64,000 nt of DNA from FEN-1073 sp963780865 (GCA_963780865.1 CAWADT010000001.1:1-64000); one strand, 5' to 3'. Shown: positions 26,891 through 38,855, counted from the first letter of the stretch. Numbers and translations: made by a program. Notes: generated by a model not told the origin, from the sequence alone.

Positions 26891-27151
26891 ATGGATGTCA
26901 TTAAAGTTTCCGCCGATTCGAGGACCAGCGCGGTGGCCGGCGCGATCGCCGGGGTAATGCGCGAGCAGAAGCACGCGGAGGTGCAGGCGGTCGGCGCCGG
27001 CGCGGTGAACCAGGCTGTGAAGGCATGCGCCATCGCGCGCACCTACCTGGCGCAAGACGGTCTGGATGTGGTCTGCCTACCTTCGTTTGTGCTGGTGGAC
27101 GTCGACGGCAAGGAGCGTACCGCCCTGCGCCTGATCGTGGAACCGCGCTAG
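26891..27151 (+). CDS. spoVS: Stage V sporulation protein S
   Basis: An 86-residue Alba-like protein matching SpoVS across its length: MDVIKVSADSRTSAVAGAIAGVMREQ, AVGAGAVNQAVKACAIARTYLA, VDGKERTALRLIVEPR. In Bacillus it affects late sporulation; in non-sporulating Chloroflexota and Deinococcus the conserved protein probably binds nucleic acid. GGAGGAAAC precedes the ATG. Its stop codon overlaps the stop of the convergent holB gene. Confidence 0.93.
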   Translation: MDVIKVSADSRTSAVAGAIAGVMREQKHAEVQAVGAGAVNQAVKACAIARTYLAQDGLDVVCLPSFVLVDVDGKERTALRLIVEPR

Positions 27152-28134
27152 AGGCCCGGCGCGTCGAGGAAAGCGGCTTCCAGCGCCAGCCGCACGTTCG
27201 CGTTTCGATCGATTTGTTCCTCCGCCCGGCGCAACGCAGAAAGCCAGCGCCGCGCAGGTTCCGGGGAGGTGCGCTCCGCAAGCTGTTCCAAGGGAGCTTG
27301 GAAATCGATGTTGGTGAGCTCGGCGCTGCGAGAGAGTGTGCGCAGCAGCAAATCATGCGCGAACGACTGCCACACCTGGAGTGTGGCCCGCAATGCCTCA
27401 CGGTCCGCGCTTGTTTTTTGAGCCAGCGCAAACCGCGTGATGCGGTTCCCCTGTAGAATTTGAGACCACTGCTGGAAGAGCGCTTCCCGATCGGCGCCCC
27501 AATCCTCGAGCTGCGCCTGTAGGACGGCCCATCCTAACCGGCCTCCCGCCAGGCGCGCCAGAAGCTCCGCCCGCGCGGGAGCCAGCCTCCACCGGTCCTG
27601 CAGCGCCCGCGCCACTTCCCTCTCCGGAAGCGGCCGCAGCGGCACCACCCGGCTGCGCGAGACGATCGTCGGCAAGAGCTCATCGGCGCTTTCCGCGGTG
27701 ATCAGGAGCAGGGCTGACGGCGGAGGTTCCTCAATCGTTTTGAGCATCGCGCTGGCGGCGTTGGGGAGCGCCCGGTGGAAATCCTCGAGCAGCGCGATCC
27801 GCCGCTTGGCTTCGATTGGCTTGAGGATCATGGATTGGATCAACTCGCGGGTGGAATTGATCGGGATCCGGGCGCCTTCTCCCTCCGGTTGCAAGTGGAA
27901 CAGGTCCGGATGCTTTCCCGAACCGATCAGCCGGCACGCCCTGCATTGCCCGCAAGAGTCTCCGGGGGCGGGAGGGGCCTCGCAATTGACGGCCCGGGCG
28001 AATTGCACCGCCAGAGTCCGTTTCCCCACCCCGTCGGCGCCAGTGAAGAGATAGGCATGGGCCAGCCGGCCGGCGGCGAGATCCCGCCGCAGGAGATCCA
28101 CCGCTGCCTCGTGTCCGAAAATCTCCCAGGGCAT
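27148..28134 (-). CDS. holB: DNA polymerase III delta' subunit
   Basis: Clamp-loader AAA+ subunit. The 328-residue protein starts MPWEIFGHEAAVDLL; Walker A is FTGADGVGKRTL, the zinc module is CGQCRACRL with an upstream C of VNCEA, and the sensor region is EEPPPSALLLITAESADELLPTIVSRS. Domain III follows to the C-terminus. It faces spoVS tail to tail with overlapping stop codons. The delta subunit gene holA lies about 1.2 kb away on the other strand, so the two clamp-loader genes are neighbours but not cotranscribed. Confidence 0.9.
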   Translation of the reverse strand: MPWEIFGHEAAVDLLRRDLAAGRLAHAYLFTGADGVGKRTLAVQFARAVNCEAPPAPGDSCGQCRACRLIGSGKHPDLFHLQPEGEGARIPINSTRELIQSMILKPIEAKRRIALLEDFHRALPNAASAMLKTIEEPPPSALLLITAESADELLPTIVSRSRVVPLRPLPEREVARALQDRWRLAPARAELLARLAGGRLGWAVLQAQLEDWGADREALFQQWSQILQGNRITRFALAQKTSADREALRATLQVWQSFAHDLLLRTLSRSAELTNIDFQAPLEQLAERTSPEPARRWLSALRRAEEQIDRNANVRLALEAAFLDAPGL

Positions 28135-28275
28135 GCCGCCGATTCTACCATCGGCCCCTCCCACGCGGCTTTATTCCCACTTGCGGGAATCGCGAAAATC
28201 GCGTACATTTGACCCATAGCACGGTTAACCCTCCTGGGGAACCTACCATTAGCATCTCAGAAAGGAGTTCCGGAA

Positions 28276-28575
28276 ATGGCAAAAGGACTGAGCAAGGCGG
28301 AGTTCATAAGCAAACTTGCCGAGGGAACCAATATAAGCAAGAAGGAAGCTGCGGCATACCTTGAGGCGGTGGGGAAAATCGTTGGCGAAGAATTGAAGGC
28401 CCACGGCGAAGTTACGATCCCCGGCCTGATCAAGGTCCGTGTTGCAATCCGGAAAGCCACTCCCGAACGCGAGCGGATGAATCCCTTCACCAAGCAGATG
28501 CAAATGGTGCCGGCCAAACCCGAGCGCCGGGTGGTCAAGGCCGCTCCCGTCAAGGCCCTCAAAGAAATTCTCTGA
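28276..28575 (+). CDS. HU-family DNA-binding protein
   Basis: A 99-residue histone-like protein that bends and compacts DNA. The helical dimerisation part (LSKAEFISKLAEGTNISKKEAAAYLEAVGKIVGEEL) is followed by the beta arm (HGEVTIPGLIKVRVAIRKATPERERMNPFTKQMQMVP) with a positively charged tail. The start is supported by AAAGGAG upstream. The arm is longer and more basic than in E. coli HU but fits the family. Confidence 0.92.
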   Translation: MAKGLSKAEFISKLAEGTNISKKEAAAYLEAVGKIVGEELKAHGEVTIPGLIKVRVAIRKATPERERMNPFTKQMQMVPAKPERRVVKAAPVKALKEIL

Positions 28576-28636
28576 TCCTGCGGCGGCGTGTAGATTCCTT
28601 CCCAATGTCCACATGCACCCAATGATGGTGTAATCC

Positions 28637-29263
28637 ATGCGTATTGTCACATGCCCGAACTGCCAAATGCGCGTCATTCCCAAAGCGGACGGCACGTGTC
28701 CAAGCTGCTATGCTATGATTCCGCCGGAAGGAACGCCGCCCGTCGTAAAAACCGCCGCGACCCCCGCCAAAAAGGATTCCAAAGCTGCCGGTCGGAAAAA
28801 GCCGGCCGCTAAGGAAAGCCGTGGGGCCTCCGTCTCCGCGCCGGCCGCCCAAAGCCCGGACCAGATTTACGCGGAGTATTTTCGAACGGCACTGGATATC
28901 TGGCGGGGATCCTTGCGCGTATTCCTCCTTCCTTATTTTCTGACCGGCGTTATTCTCGGAGTCGTCAGTATCATCGCCAGCCGCTTTACCTGGGAACAGG
29001 TAGTTCTCGAAACCTTGGTTCAACGGCCGAGCTCTTTGTCGTGGGTGCTACTTTGGCTGGGCATCGTGTTTATTCTTGTGATGGCCGTAGTTGGAATCCT
29101 CAAGGCGGATCAGTGGGCGAAAGTCCAAATGCGCGAAATTGTCCGCACTCAGACCGGTTTCCCGGATTTTTACAAAGCCTACCGGAAGAATTCCTGGCCG
29201 AAAACCGGAATGCCTTCCGGCGAGTCGTACGACACATTTCTTTCCATTATCGGAAGAAAATAA
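28637..29263 (+). CDS. Zinc-ribbon membrane protein
   Basis: A 208-residue protein. A short zinc ribbon (CPNC at residues 6-9, CPSC at about 21-24) is followed by a Lys/Ala-rich flexible region (40-75), then two membrane helices (about 93-117 and 132-157) and a soluble tail. The family is not recognised. It follows the HU gene after 61 bases and ends before a strong terminator, so it may belong to the same transcript. Confidence 0.65.
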   Translation: MRIVTCPNCQMRVIPKADGTCPSCYAMIPPEGTPPVVKTAATPAKKDSKAAGRKKPAAKESRGASVSAPAAQSPDQIYAEYFRTALDIWRGSLRVFLLPYFLTGVILGVVSIIASRFTWEQVVLETLVQRPSSLSWVLLWLGIVFILVMAVVGILKADQWAKVQMREIVRTQTGFPDFYKAYRKNSWPKTGMPSGESYDTFLSIIGRK

Positions 29264-29286
29264 TTCTCCGGCGATCCTATTTTCGC

Positions 29287-29323
29287 CCGGGGCGGAGATT
29301 TCCTTCCGCCCCGGTTCTCTTTT
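29287..29323 (+). terminator. Rho-independent terminator
   Basis: CCGGGGCGGA (29287-29296) and TCCGCCCCGG (29305-29314) form a perfect 10-bp stem with an 8-base loop, followed by TTCTCTTTT. It follows the zinc-ribbon membrane protein. A TATAAT at 29323-29328 directly after it may start the holA transcript, which would then be nearly leaderless. Confidence 0.7.
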
Positions 29324-29336
29324 ATAATCCCAGGTT

Positions 29337-30384
29337 ATGCCCTCCAAAACTCCCCCGACGATCTACATTCTGCATGGGGATGACGGCCAGGCCGTCGACG
29401 AATTCCTTCAGCAATTGCGCGCTAGGCTCGGTGATTCCGTCACAGCCGAGATGAACACAACGCTGATGGAGGCCAAGGGGATGTCGCTGGCCTCTCTCCG
29501 CGCGGCCTGCTTTACGGCGCCATTCCTGGCGAAACGCAGGATGGTCATCCTGGAGGGATTTCTATCGGCGCTCTCCTCCCGCCGCGGAAAATCACAACCC
29601 GACGCAGCCGATGAACCGGAGGCGGGGGCGGAATCCTCCACGCCCGGGAAAGAGTTTTTCACGGAATTCCTCGCATTTCTCCCGGAAGTGCCATTTTCCA
29701 CGGCGCTGGTGCTGGTGGAACGCCGCCAACTTCCGGCGAGCAACCCGGTGCTGAAATGGGCCTCCGACGCCGGAGAGACCGCCTATATCCGAGAGTTCGT
29801 TCCTCCCAAGGGATCCGCGTTGCCGAATTGGATTCTTCAGCGCGCACAGGCACAGGGCGGCCAGTTCACACTCCCGGCCGCGCAATTGCTTGCGTCCGTA
29901 GCCGGCGAAGATCCCCGCACGCTCTCTCAGGAGATCATCAAACTGCTCACGTACGCCAACTACGCGCGCGCGGTCACGCCGCAGGATGTCATCGATCTGA
30001 CACCCGAAAGCGCGCTGACCGGAATTTTTGAGATGGTGGATTTCGATCGGCAGCCGCGACGGTTCCCGCGCGCTGCGGTTGTTGCGAAAAACGGTCGAGC
30101 AGGGCAGCGTCCCCGCGGTGTTCGGGATGGTCGTGCGCCAGTTCCGGCTGCTGCTGCAGGCGCGCGAGGCGCTCGACGCCGGCACCCCGGCTGCGAATCT
30201 CGCGCAGGCCCTCGAAGTTCATCCGTTCGTCGCCCAGAAGCTCGCCTCACAGGCGCGTAATTTCACCCTGCCGACGCTGGAAAATATCTACCGCAGGCTG
30301 CGGGATATCGACGAGGAAGTGAAGATCGGCCGGGTGGAACTGGATACCGCGATGGAATTGCTGGTGGCGCAACTTGCTTCCTAA
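29337..30384 (+). CDS. holA: DNA polymerase III delta subunit, one frameshift
   Basis: Clamp-loader subunit that opens the sliding clamp. The N-terminal part has the family start TIYILHGDDGQAVDEFLQQLR. The middle (LPNWILQRAQAQGGQFTLPAAQLLASVAGEDPRTLSQEIIKLLTYA) is typical HolA. After IFEMVD the frame breaks: the natural continuation IGSRDGSRALRLLRKTVEQGS to the end at 30384 lies in another frame. Removing one T of TTT at 30041-30043 restores about 348 residues, normal for the family. Confidence 0.88.
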
Positions 30385-30855
30385 GTCCAACCCTCCGTGG
30401 CTCCTGGGATCGCTCCCCGAATAAATTATTTCAATTTTCAAAAAAACATCCCTGGGCGGATTGCGCTGGACGGGGGCGTCTGGAACCAAGCCGCTTCGCC
30501 CCTCCGGGGGTGAAACCCATTGCGATGCGGAGCATGCCTGCTGTGAGTACGATGGGGGAGTCCGCCGACCAATCCAATTCGCCGAATGGATTGGACCATT
30601 CCAGAGTGTTTGAATTTCTCCGCCGTTTACCCCAAAATCCCTTGGCCTCTTCCCCTTTTTGTTTGCTTTTTTCCACAGGAAAATTGCGGAACGGAAGAGG
30701 AGTTTAGGGAAAGGGATGAACAAACATTTATAAAGTTGCGTGAGAATGAAAAGCAGGTTCATCCCGTTGGGATGGGATGAAAATACCCCGCCGCTTGACG
30801 TGCGCATTCGAGAGGGTTGCGTCCCGGGAAACCGCGCGCCAAGCCGCGCGCTGGT
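30385..30855. other. Gene-free stretch between holA and clpC
   Basis: About 470 bases between convergent genes with no supported coding frame on either strand. It holds small inverted repeats, such as CCAATCCAATTCG next to CGAATGGATTGG near 30568-30597 and CATCCC/GGGATG near 30758-30775. Composition is patchy, with AT-rich stretches around 30425 and 30640. No RNA gene was recognised. Confidence 0.4.
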
Positions 30856-33295
<2,440 letters not shown>

Positions 33296-33425
33296 GGATT
33301 AATTCTCCTCAAAAGGCCCGTCTCTCCCCATCAAGCGGGATCCCTTCCTATTATATAGTACGAGTGTCCGGTTAGAAAACCGTATGCGGGGGATTTTCCT
33401 TCTTTTATCGAGGTCTTGGGCCAAC

Positions 33426-33460
33426 GAAAAAAAGCGCCCCCGGGAATTTTCCGGGGGCGC
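33426..33460 (-). terminator. Rho-independent terminator
   Basis: On the minus strand GCGCCCCCGG and CCGGGGGCGC make a perfect 10-bp GC stem around a 7-base loop, followed by seven T residues. It starts 14 bases after the stop of the membrane protein at 33474 and ends the guaA-membrane protein run before the clpC promoter. Confidence 0.9.
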
Positions 33461-33473
33461 GGGAGAATCGCCG

Positions 33474-34457
33474 TTACGGTGTCGTGAGCGTGGCCGGCGG
33501 CGGGTTCGTTGCGGCGACAACGGCCGCAGCCTGCGGACCGATAAACGCCTGATACGCGAAGGTCCATACGCCGGCTTCCCAAACCGTATAGATCGAGTTG
33601 ACCACCACGGAAACCAGCAGGGAGAGCACGAACAGGATCAGACCGATCACCAGCAAGGCGACATTTACCGCGCCGGTCTGGGAGATCAGCGGCAATACGC
33701 TGAGGAAGATCAGCACGCCGGCCGGTGCAAATAGGATCAACAGGACCAGGCCGACGCCCAGGGAAACCGCCCAAAGAATGAGGTAGAGAATGACCGCCGG
33801 TCCAATGTGGTCGCGCAGGATATTCCACGCCCTCCCGATCGCCTCCCCCACTCTATGATTCTCAACCACCACCGCGTAGTCCATCAAGAGAAACCAGAGG
33901 CGCAGCCCCGCCCCGATGATGATCACTCCACAGCAGAGGGGAATGAACCCTAAACCGCAGGTGAGCACGCTCAGGATCACCCCGGGCAGGAAGATGACAA
34001 TCGCGACGGCGATTCCCACGACGACGTTCAACAATCGGAACGCCAGCAACCGCCAGAAGTACCGCAGGCCCATCCCCCAAGATTCGCGGAAAGTGATGCT
34101 GCCGGCGCCGTCCGCCTTGATAATTCCCCCGATCAATCCGCCGCGTCCGATGACCGACAGGATCCAAAGAATCACGACGAAGAGGAACAGGCAGCACACA
34201 ACCCCGACGGCGATGTCGATCCAGGTGTTAACATTGATCTGGGAAAGTTGATTAAAGAACGACTTCCACGCCGGCGGAAGATTGGAATTATTTATATCGT
34301 TGGGGCCGAGATTGTAGGAGGACCGAAAATTACTTCCTCCGTTCCAAACGGAGCCTCCTCCCCCCAGCATCGCCAGAAAACCGAATACCCACAATACTTT
34401 GTATTTCCAGGCAATCGTCCAAGCCCTGGAAAGGATGGAGGAATAATTAATCGCCAT
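33474..34457 (-). CDS. Multi-pass membrane protein
   Basis: A 327-residue polytopic protein with about six membrane helices and a Gly/Ser/Asn-rich loop near the N-terminus (GGGGSVWNGGSNFRSS). The motif VGEAIGRAWNILRDHIGPAVILYLILW recalls the glycerophosphodiester phosphodiesterase membrane-domain-like (DUF7544/DUF7847) group found in many Chloroflexota and archaea. The next gene upstream encodes a protein of the same general architecture, so the two may work together. Function unknown. Confidence 0.65.
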   Translation of the reverse strand: MAINYSSILSRAWTIAWKYKVLWVFGFLAMLGGGGSVWNGGSNFRSSYNLGPNDINNSNLPPAWKSFFNQLSQINVNTWIDIAVGVVCCLFLFVVILWILSVIGRGGLIGGIIKADGAGSITFRESWGMGLRYFWRLLAFRLLNVVVGIAVAIVIFLPGVILSVLTCGLGFIPLCCGVIIIGAGLRLWFLLMDYAVVVENHRVGEAIGRAWNILRDHIGPAVILYLILWAVSLGVGLVLLILFAPAGVLIFLSVLPLISQTGAVNVALLVIGLILFVLSLLVSVVVNSIYTVWEAGVWTFAYQAFIGPQAAAVVAATNPPPATLTTP

Positions 34458-34587
34458 GGGAGCCTCTTTTGTTCAAATAGGGTTGGATGACCCGCCCTCC
34501 CGCCTTCTCCCTATCGTTCAGAGAGGTGAGAGGTCGGTCTGCTTATAGAATATACGAGATTTCGCTTCCCAAGGTTGGGCCGTTCCT

Positions 34588-35466
34588 TCAATCCATCTTT
34601 GCGGCTGCCCGGTAAACTTGCGTGAAGAAAACCGTGCTGAAAACCATGATAAACGTCATAAAAGCCAACCCGACCGGAGTGGAAAAAACGCAGATCGCTC
34701 CTCCAATCACGTATTCAAGTGAAGATTGCAAAAACCACCCCGACAAAAACAAGAAAATAACGATAAAGAGGACAAGCGCAACCGGGATGGCGAATGCCAC
34801 GGCAAGGATTATTTGCAGGAGATAGGCCAATAAAAATCCCCACCAGCTGCCGCGCATCAATTTCCATACCCGTCGCATCGCCGCCCGCGGGCGTACGTCT
34901 TCCAGCGCGATCGACATCGTCAATAGAAACAGGAGGATCCCCAGCACGGTGTTGATCGGAAGCAGGACCGTCTGAACCAGCGAAAGCATCCCGGCCTGCC
35001 CCGCGCCGCCGGAGAAGGCAATCAGGAGCACCAACGGAAGGATGCCCAGCGCCTGAATGATCAAACCAAACGTGAGCGCGAGTTTGGCAAGGCTCTGCCA
35101 GCGCTGTTTTCCCAACCGAAGCGAGGCGCGGATCGATACGGTCCGGCCCTCGGCGGCGGTGTCCGAAGCGCAAATCATGGCCGCCTGGATCGCCCAGGAA
35201 AAAAGCGTGGTGGTTGTGAGCACCAGTAAAGTGACGAGGATATACACAACCCATCCAAGGATGGGAAGGCGCGGCAGCGGCGAAGACAACTCGGTGACGC
35301 CAAATCCTTGCGGCGAGGTAGTCAGGTATGCGGTGGCCGCGCCGAACCCGCCTGCCAGGACGAACGCCGGAAGCAGCGTTGCGTATAGCAGCAGAGTCAG
35401 CACCCATAGTTGCGGGGTGCGCAGGGCGATGCGCAGGCTGCTGCGAATTAATCCGATCGGATCCAT
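34588..35466 (-). CDS. Multi-pass membrane protein
   Basis: A 292-residue protein with about six membrane helices. The opening MDPIGLIRSSLRIALRTPQLWVLTLLLY and internal ALEDVRPRAAMRRVWKLMRGSWWGFLLAYLL match the layout of its neighbour at 33474. The start at 35466 is chosen because AGAGGAG precedes it; a longer reading overlaps the guaA stop. It follows guaA after 31 bases. Function unknown. Confidence 0.65.
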   Translation of the reverse strand: MDPIGLIRSSLRIALRTPQLWVLTLLLYATLLPAFVLAGGFGAATAYLTTSPQGFGVTELSSPLPRLPILGWVVYILVTLLVLTTTTLFSWAIQAAMICASDTAAEGRTVSIRASLRLGKQRWQSLAKLALTFGLIIQALGILPLVLLIAFSGGAGQAGMLSLVQTVLLPINTVLGILLFLLTMSIALEDVRPRAAMRRVWKLMRGSWWGFLLAYLLQIILAVAFAIPVALVLFIVIFLFLSGWFLQSSLEYVIGGAICVFSTPVGLAFMTFIMVFSTVFFTQVYRAAAKMD

Positions 35467-35497
35467 CGCTCCTCTGGCCGTTTCCACTTTCGCTCCG

Positions 35498-37042
35498 TTA
35501 TTCCCACTCGATGGTGGCGGGGGGTTTGCTGGTGATGTCATAGACCACCCGGTTGATTCCTTTTACTTCGTTGACGATCCGGCTGGAAACGCGCGCCAGC
35601 AGGTCGTGCGGCAGGCGGGCCCAATCGGCCGTCATGAAATCCTCGGTGGTCACCGCGCGCAGGGCGCACACTTCCTGGTACGTGCGCCCGTCCCCCATCA
35701 CACCCACCGAGCGGACCGGGAGCAGCACAGCAAACGCCTGGGCGGTGTCCCCGCGCAGCATGCCCGCGTTCCTCAGCTCATCGGTAAGGATTTTATCAGC
35801 GCCCCGGAGGATTTCCAACCGGTCCCAGGTGACTTCCCCCAAACAGCGCACGGCCAGCCCCGGGCCGGGGAAGGGTTGCCGCCAAACCAATGCTTCCGGC
35901 AGGCCAAGCTCCAGCCCCACCTTGCGGACTTCGTCTTTAAAAAGGAAGCGCAATGGCTCCACCAGCTCGAACCCGAGATCTTCGGGCAGCCCGCCGACGT
36001 TGTGATGGGTCTTGATCTTGTCGGCCGTCTTCCGCTCCGGTCCGCGGCTCTCGACCACGTCCGGATAAATCGTTCCCTGAACGAGGTACCGGGCCTGAGC
36101 TCCGGGTGTTCCCGCAATCCGCCGGGCTTCCCGCTCGAAAATACGGATGAACTTTTCTCCGATTATTTTTCTCTTCTTTTCCGGTTCGGTCACCCCCGCC
36201 AGGGCTTCGAGGAATTCCTCCGCCGCATTGACCGCCGTCAGTCTGGCGCCCAATGTTTTTCGGAACGTCTCCACCACCATCTGCGGCTCGCCGGCCCGCA
36301 ACAGGCCATTGTCGACAAAGATGCAAGTGAGCTGAGATCCGACGGCGCGATGCACCAGCGCCGCCGCGACGGTCGAATCCACGCCGCCGCTGACGCCGGC
36401 CACCACCGGGGACGCCCCCACCCGGCGCTGGATTTCCGCGATGCTCTCCTCCACCACCGATCCGGGAGTCCACTCGGGCTTGATCTCCGCCGCGCGCAGG
36501 AACGCCGCCAGGATTTCCACCCCGCGTTCGGTGTGGTTCACCTCCGGATGGAATTGCAGGGCGAAGAGTTTCCGCGCCGGATCCTCCATCGCCGCCACCG
36601 GACAGTTGTCCGAGGTGGCCGTGGCATGGAACCCCGCCGGCAGGCGGTCGACCGTATCGCCGTGGCTCATCCAGGCTTGAAACGCCGCGCGGGGGAGGAT
36701 CGAGGGTGTGGAATCCGGGCAGACTTCCGCGCGGCCGTATTCGCGCTGGGGGGAAGCCGCCACGTGCCCGCCCAGCGAGCGGGCCAACAGGTGCATCCCA
36801 TAGCAGATACCCAGCACCGGCATCCCGCTACGGACAACGTATCCGGGCAGGTCGGGCGCTCCCGGGTCGTAGACGCTGTTGGGGCCGCCCGAAAGGATGA
36901 ACGCCTTCGGGTGCAGCGCCAGAACCTTCGCCTCCGGCGCGTCGAAAGGAAACAGCTCGCAATAGACCTGCGCTTCGCGCACGCGGCGGGCGATCAGTTG
37001 CGAATATTGGGAACCGAAATCCAGTATGGCAATCGAATCCAT
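35498..37042 (-). CDS. guaA: GMP synthase (glutamine-hydrolysing)
   Basis: Converts XMP to GMP with glutamine and ATP. The 514-residue protein has a class I glutaminase domain (catalytic C80 in GICYGMHLL; QFHPEVNHT), the ATP pyrophosphatase P-loop GVSGGVDSTVAAAL, and the C-terminal dimerisation domain ending in RVVYDITSKPPATIEWE. The start MDSIAILDFGSQYSQ is the standard one. It lies beside xpt, which feeds the same XMP pool. Confidence 0.97.
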   Translation of the reverse strand: MDSIAILDFGSQYSQLIARRVREAQVYCELFPFDAPEAKVLALHPKAFILSGGPNSVYDPGAPDLPGYVVRSGMPVLGICYGMHLLARSLGGHVAASPQREYGRAEVCPDSTPSILPRAAFQAWMSHGDTVDRLPAGFHATATSDNCPVAAMEDPARKLFALQFHPEVNHTERGVEILAAFLRAAEIKPEWTPGSVVEESIAEIQRRVGASPVVAGVSGGVDSTVAAALVHRAVGSQLTCIFVDNGLLRAGEPQMVVETFRKTLGARLTAVNAAEEFLEALAGVTEPEKKRKIIGEKFIRIFEREARRIAGTPGAQARYLVQGTIYPDVVESRGPERKTADKIKTHHNVGGLPEDLGFELVEPLRFLFKDEVRKVGLELGLPEALVWRQPFPGPGLAVRCLGEVTWDRLEILRGADKILTDELRNAGMLRGDTAQAFAVLLPVRSVGVMGDGRTYQEVCALRAVTTEDFMTADWARLPHDLLARVSSRIVNEVKGINRVVYDITSKPPATIEWE

Positions 37043-37119
37043 GAGACCGTCTCCATCCCGGGCCACAGTGCCTCCGGAGAATATTTTACCTTCAACCGTC
37101 CATCTCCCCACTGGAAAAA

Positions 37120-37160
37120 CATTGTCCCCCCAGGGCGTGAAGAAAAATGGGGGGACAGTG
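37120..37160. repeat. Short copy of the C-rich palindromic repeat
   Basis: Arms at 37120-37132 and 37148-37160 match at 12 of 13 positions (CACTGTCCCCCCA type) around a 15-base loop containing GAAAAA. It lies between xpt and guaA and belongs to the same family as 16009-16061. Confidence 0.6.
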
Positions 37161-37186
37161 GCGGAGCATGGATTGGCCCGATGTCC

Positions 37187-37759
37187 TTAGGATGCAAAAA
37201 TAATCTTGCCTTCCTGCATATCGGTGATCACCGCCAATGCTTCGATCGGCACTTCGACGCTTTTCAGCAGTTCCCGGCCCCCATCGAATGTTTTTTCGAT
37301 CAGGGCGCCGATCCCGACCACCTCCGCCCCGGCCGCCTGCGCCAACCGGACCAGCCCCAGGATGGTTTGGCCGGTGGCCAGAAAATCGTCGATGATCACA
37401 ACCTTGTCCCCTTCGACCAGAAACTCGGGGGATACGATCAATTCGATCGTGTGGCCTTTGGTATGCGAAGGCGCCAGGGTGAGGAACACCTGGTCGGGCA
37501 TCGTGATCGGCTTGGTTTTTCGTGCGTAGACGATGGGAAGTTGCAGATGGAGCGCGGTCAGGAGCGCCGGGGCGATTCCGGATATTTCCGCGGTAAGCAC
37601 TTTGGTGGCGCCCACATGTTGAAAGCGGCGGGCGAATTCCCGTCCGCAGGCGTCCATCAGGGCGGGGTCCACCTGGTGATTGATGAACCCGTCGACCTTG
37701 AGAATCCCGTCGCCCAGGTTGCGGCCGCTCTTTAAAATTCGCTGCTGCAACAGTTCCAT
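37187..37759 (-). CDS. xpt: Xanthine phosphoribosyltransferase
   Basis: Salvages xanthine to XMP with PRPP. The 190-residue protein matches the Xpt family from MELLQQRILKSGRNLGDGILKVDGFINHQVDPALM onwards, with the PRPP-binding loop KVVIIDDFLATGQTI and the typical TLAPSHTKGHTIELIVSPEFL segment. It precedes guaA in the same direction, so xanthine can pass through XMP to GMP. I looked for a purine riboswitch in the 180 bases upstream and saw none. Confidence 0.95.
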   Translation of the reverse strand: MELLQQRILKSGRNLGDGILKVDGFINHQVDPALMDACGREFARRFQHVGATKVLTAEISGIAPALLTALHLQLPIVYARKTKPITMPDQVFLTLAPSHTKGHTIELIVSPEFLVEGDKVVIIDDFLATGQTILGLVRLAQAAGAEVVGIGALIEKTFDGGRELLKSVEVPIEALAVITDMQEGKIIFAS

Positions 37760-37920
37760 GATTTCCTCCGGACCCCCGGAGCGGAGTATAGCACAGACTT
37801 CGGAGTTGTTCGATCGGTGGAGCGCGTAGGAAAAATTTTATGAGAGATATCTCCCTCTCGCTTGAATCCGCTATAAGCGTGATTCCCGGATGGATGGGAG
37901 ATTTTCTCTGTCGAATCGAC

Positions 37921-37944
37921 AACGCCGTCGCAATCGACGGCGTT
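37921..37944 (-). terminator. Hairpin downstream of tRNA-Arg
   Basis: AACGCCGTCG and CGACGGCGTT form a perfect 10-bp stem around four bases, starting directly after the tRNA 3' end on the minus strand. There is no T-tract, so it may act as a processing or 3'-end hairpin. Confidence 0.5.
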
Positions 37945-37945
37945 C

Positions 37946-38021
37946 TGGTGTCCCAGGAGGGAATTGAACCCCCAACCTTGGCCTTAGGAGAGCCCTGCTC
38001 TATCCGTTGAGCTACTGGGAC
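37946..38021 (-). tRNA. tRNA-Arg (anticodon CCU)
   Basis: On the minus strand the sequence folds as a full cloverleaf: acceptor GTCCCAG with CTGGGAC, D-arm with AGCTCAACGGATAGAGC, anticodon loop CTCCTAA, and T-arm with GGTTCAATTC. Encoded CCA ends the gene. The anticodon CCT reads AGG codons. It lies between xpt and the riboflavin transporter genes. Confidence 0.95.
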
Positions 38022-38071
38022 GCAACCCTCGCCTTGTCTGGGCTGCGGGGGGAATCGCAACGGTCGTCAAA

Positions 38072-38836
38072 TTATACCGCCTCCTCGATCGCGTTCCGCA
38101 CCCGCCCGGCCAGCGTGCCGAATGCTTTCGTATACATCATCTCCGTCTGCCGCGGGCGCGGAAGATCCACGCTGAGCTCCATCCGCAGTCTGCCCGGCCG
38201 CGAGGTAAGCACGAGCACCCGGTCCGCCAGGAGAATGGCCTCCGGAATCGTGTGGGTCACGAGGACCACGGTCTTCCGCCGCGATTGGGCGATGCGCATC
38301 ACTTCGGATTCCATGCGCTCGCGCGTGAGCGCGTCCAGCGCGGCAAACGGTTCATCCATCAACAGGACCTCCGGATCGTGCGCCAGCGCCCGGGCCAGCG
38401 CCACCCGTTGCGCCATCCCTCCGGAAAGCTCGCGCGGAAGGCTGCGCTCGAACCCCCCTAGTCCGACCAGTTCGATCAGCTCCTGCACGGTTTTTTCCGC
38501 CAGGTCCGGCGCCATGCCGCTGATCTCCAGGGGAAGCAGGATATTCCGCTTGACGCTGCGCCACGGCATCAAATTCGACCGCTGGAAGACGAACCCGATT
38601 CTGGGTTCCGGGCCCGTGAGCTCGCGCCCCTCGAGCAGCACCCGGCCGTTCGTCGGGCGCAGCAACCCGCCCAGCAGCCGCAGCAGCGTGCTTTTCCCGC
38701 AGCCCGAAGGCCCGACGACGCAGACGAACTCTTCCCTGCCCACGGCGAAGGAAACTTCTCCCAGCGCGCGCAACTCGGTTTCCCCGCCCGTGTATTCGGC
38801 CGTTAGGTTGATCGCCTGCAGGATGGGTGTCTTCAT
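38072..38836 (-). CDS. ABC transporter ATPase (putative riboflavin uptake)
   Basis: A 254-residue ATPase of the nitrate/sulfonate/thiamine-precursor type. Walker A is GPSGCGKSTLLRLLGG (about 41-56), the Q-loop is FVFQRSNLMPWRSV, the signature is LSGGMAQRVALARAL, Walker B is VLLMDEPFAALD, and the switch is LVTHTIPEA. It ends the three-gene unit permease-binding protein-ATPase, 19 bases after the binding-protein gene. Because the unit lies behind an FMN riboswitch, the likely cargo is riboflavin; the domain alone cannot tell. Confidence 0.88.
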   Translation of the reverse strand: MKTPILQAINLTAEYTGGETELRALGEVSFAVGREEFVCVVGPSGCGKSTLLRLLGGLLRPTNGRVLLEGRELTGPEPRIGFVFQRSNLMPWRSVKRNILLPLEISGMAPDLAEKTVQELIELVGLGGFERSLPRELSGGMAQRVALARALAHDPEVLLMDEPFAALDALTRERMESEVMRIAQSRRKTVVLVTHTIPEAILLADRVLVLTSRPGRLRMELSVDLPRPRQTEMMYTKAFGTLAGRVRNAIEEAV

Positions 38837-38855
38837 TTCCTCAACCTCCCCGCGC

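Noticed and set aside
35057..37735. 892-codon plus-strand open frame
   Set aside because: It lies antisense to guaA, xpt and a membrane gene with clear families; GC-rich codon bias produces such shadows.
37760..37945. Purine riboswitch upstream of xpt
   Set aside because: I searched for the conserved purine aptamer core and did not see it.
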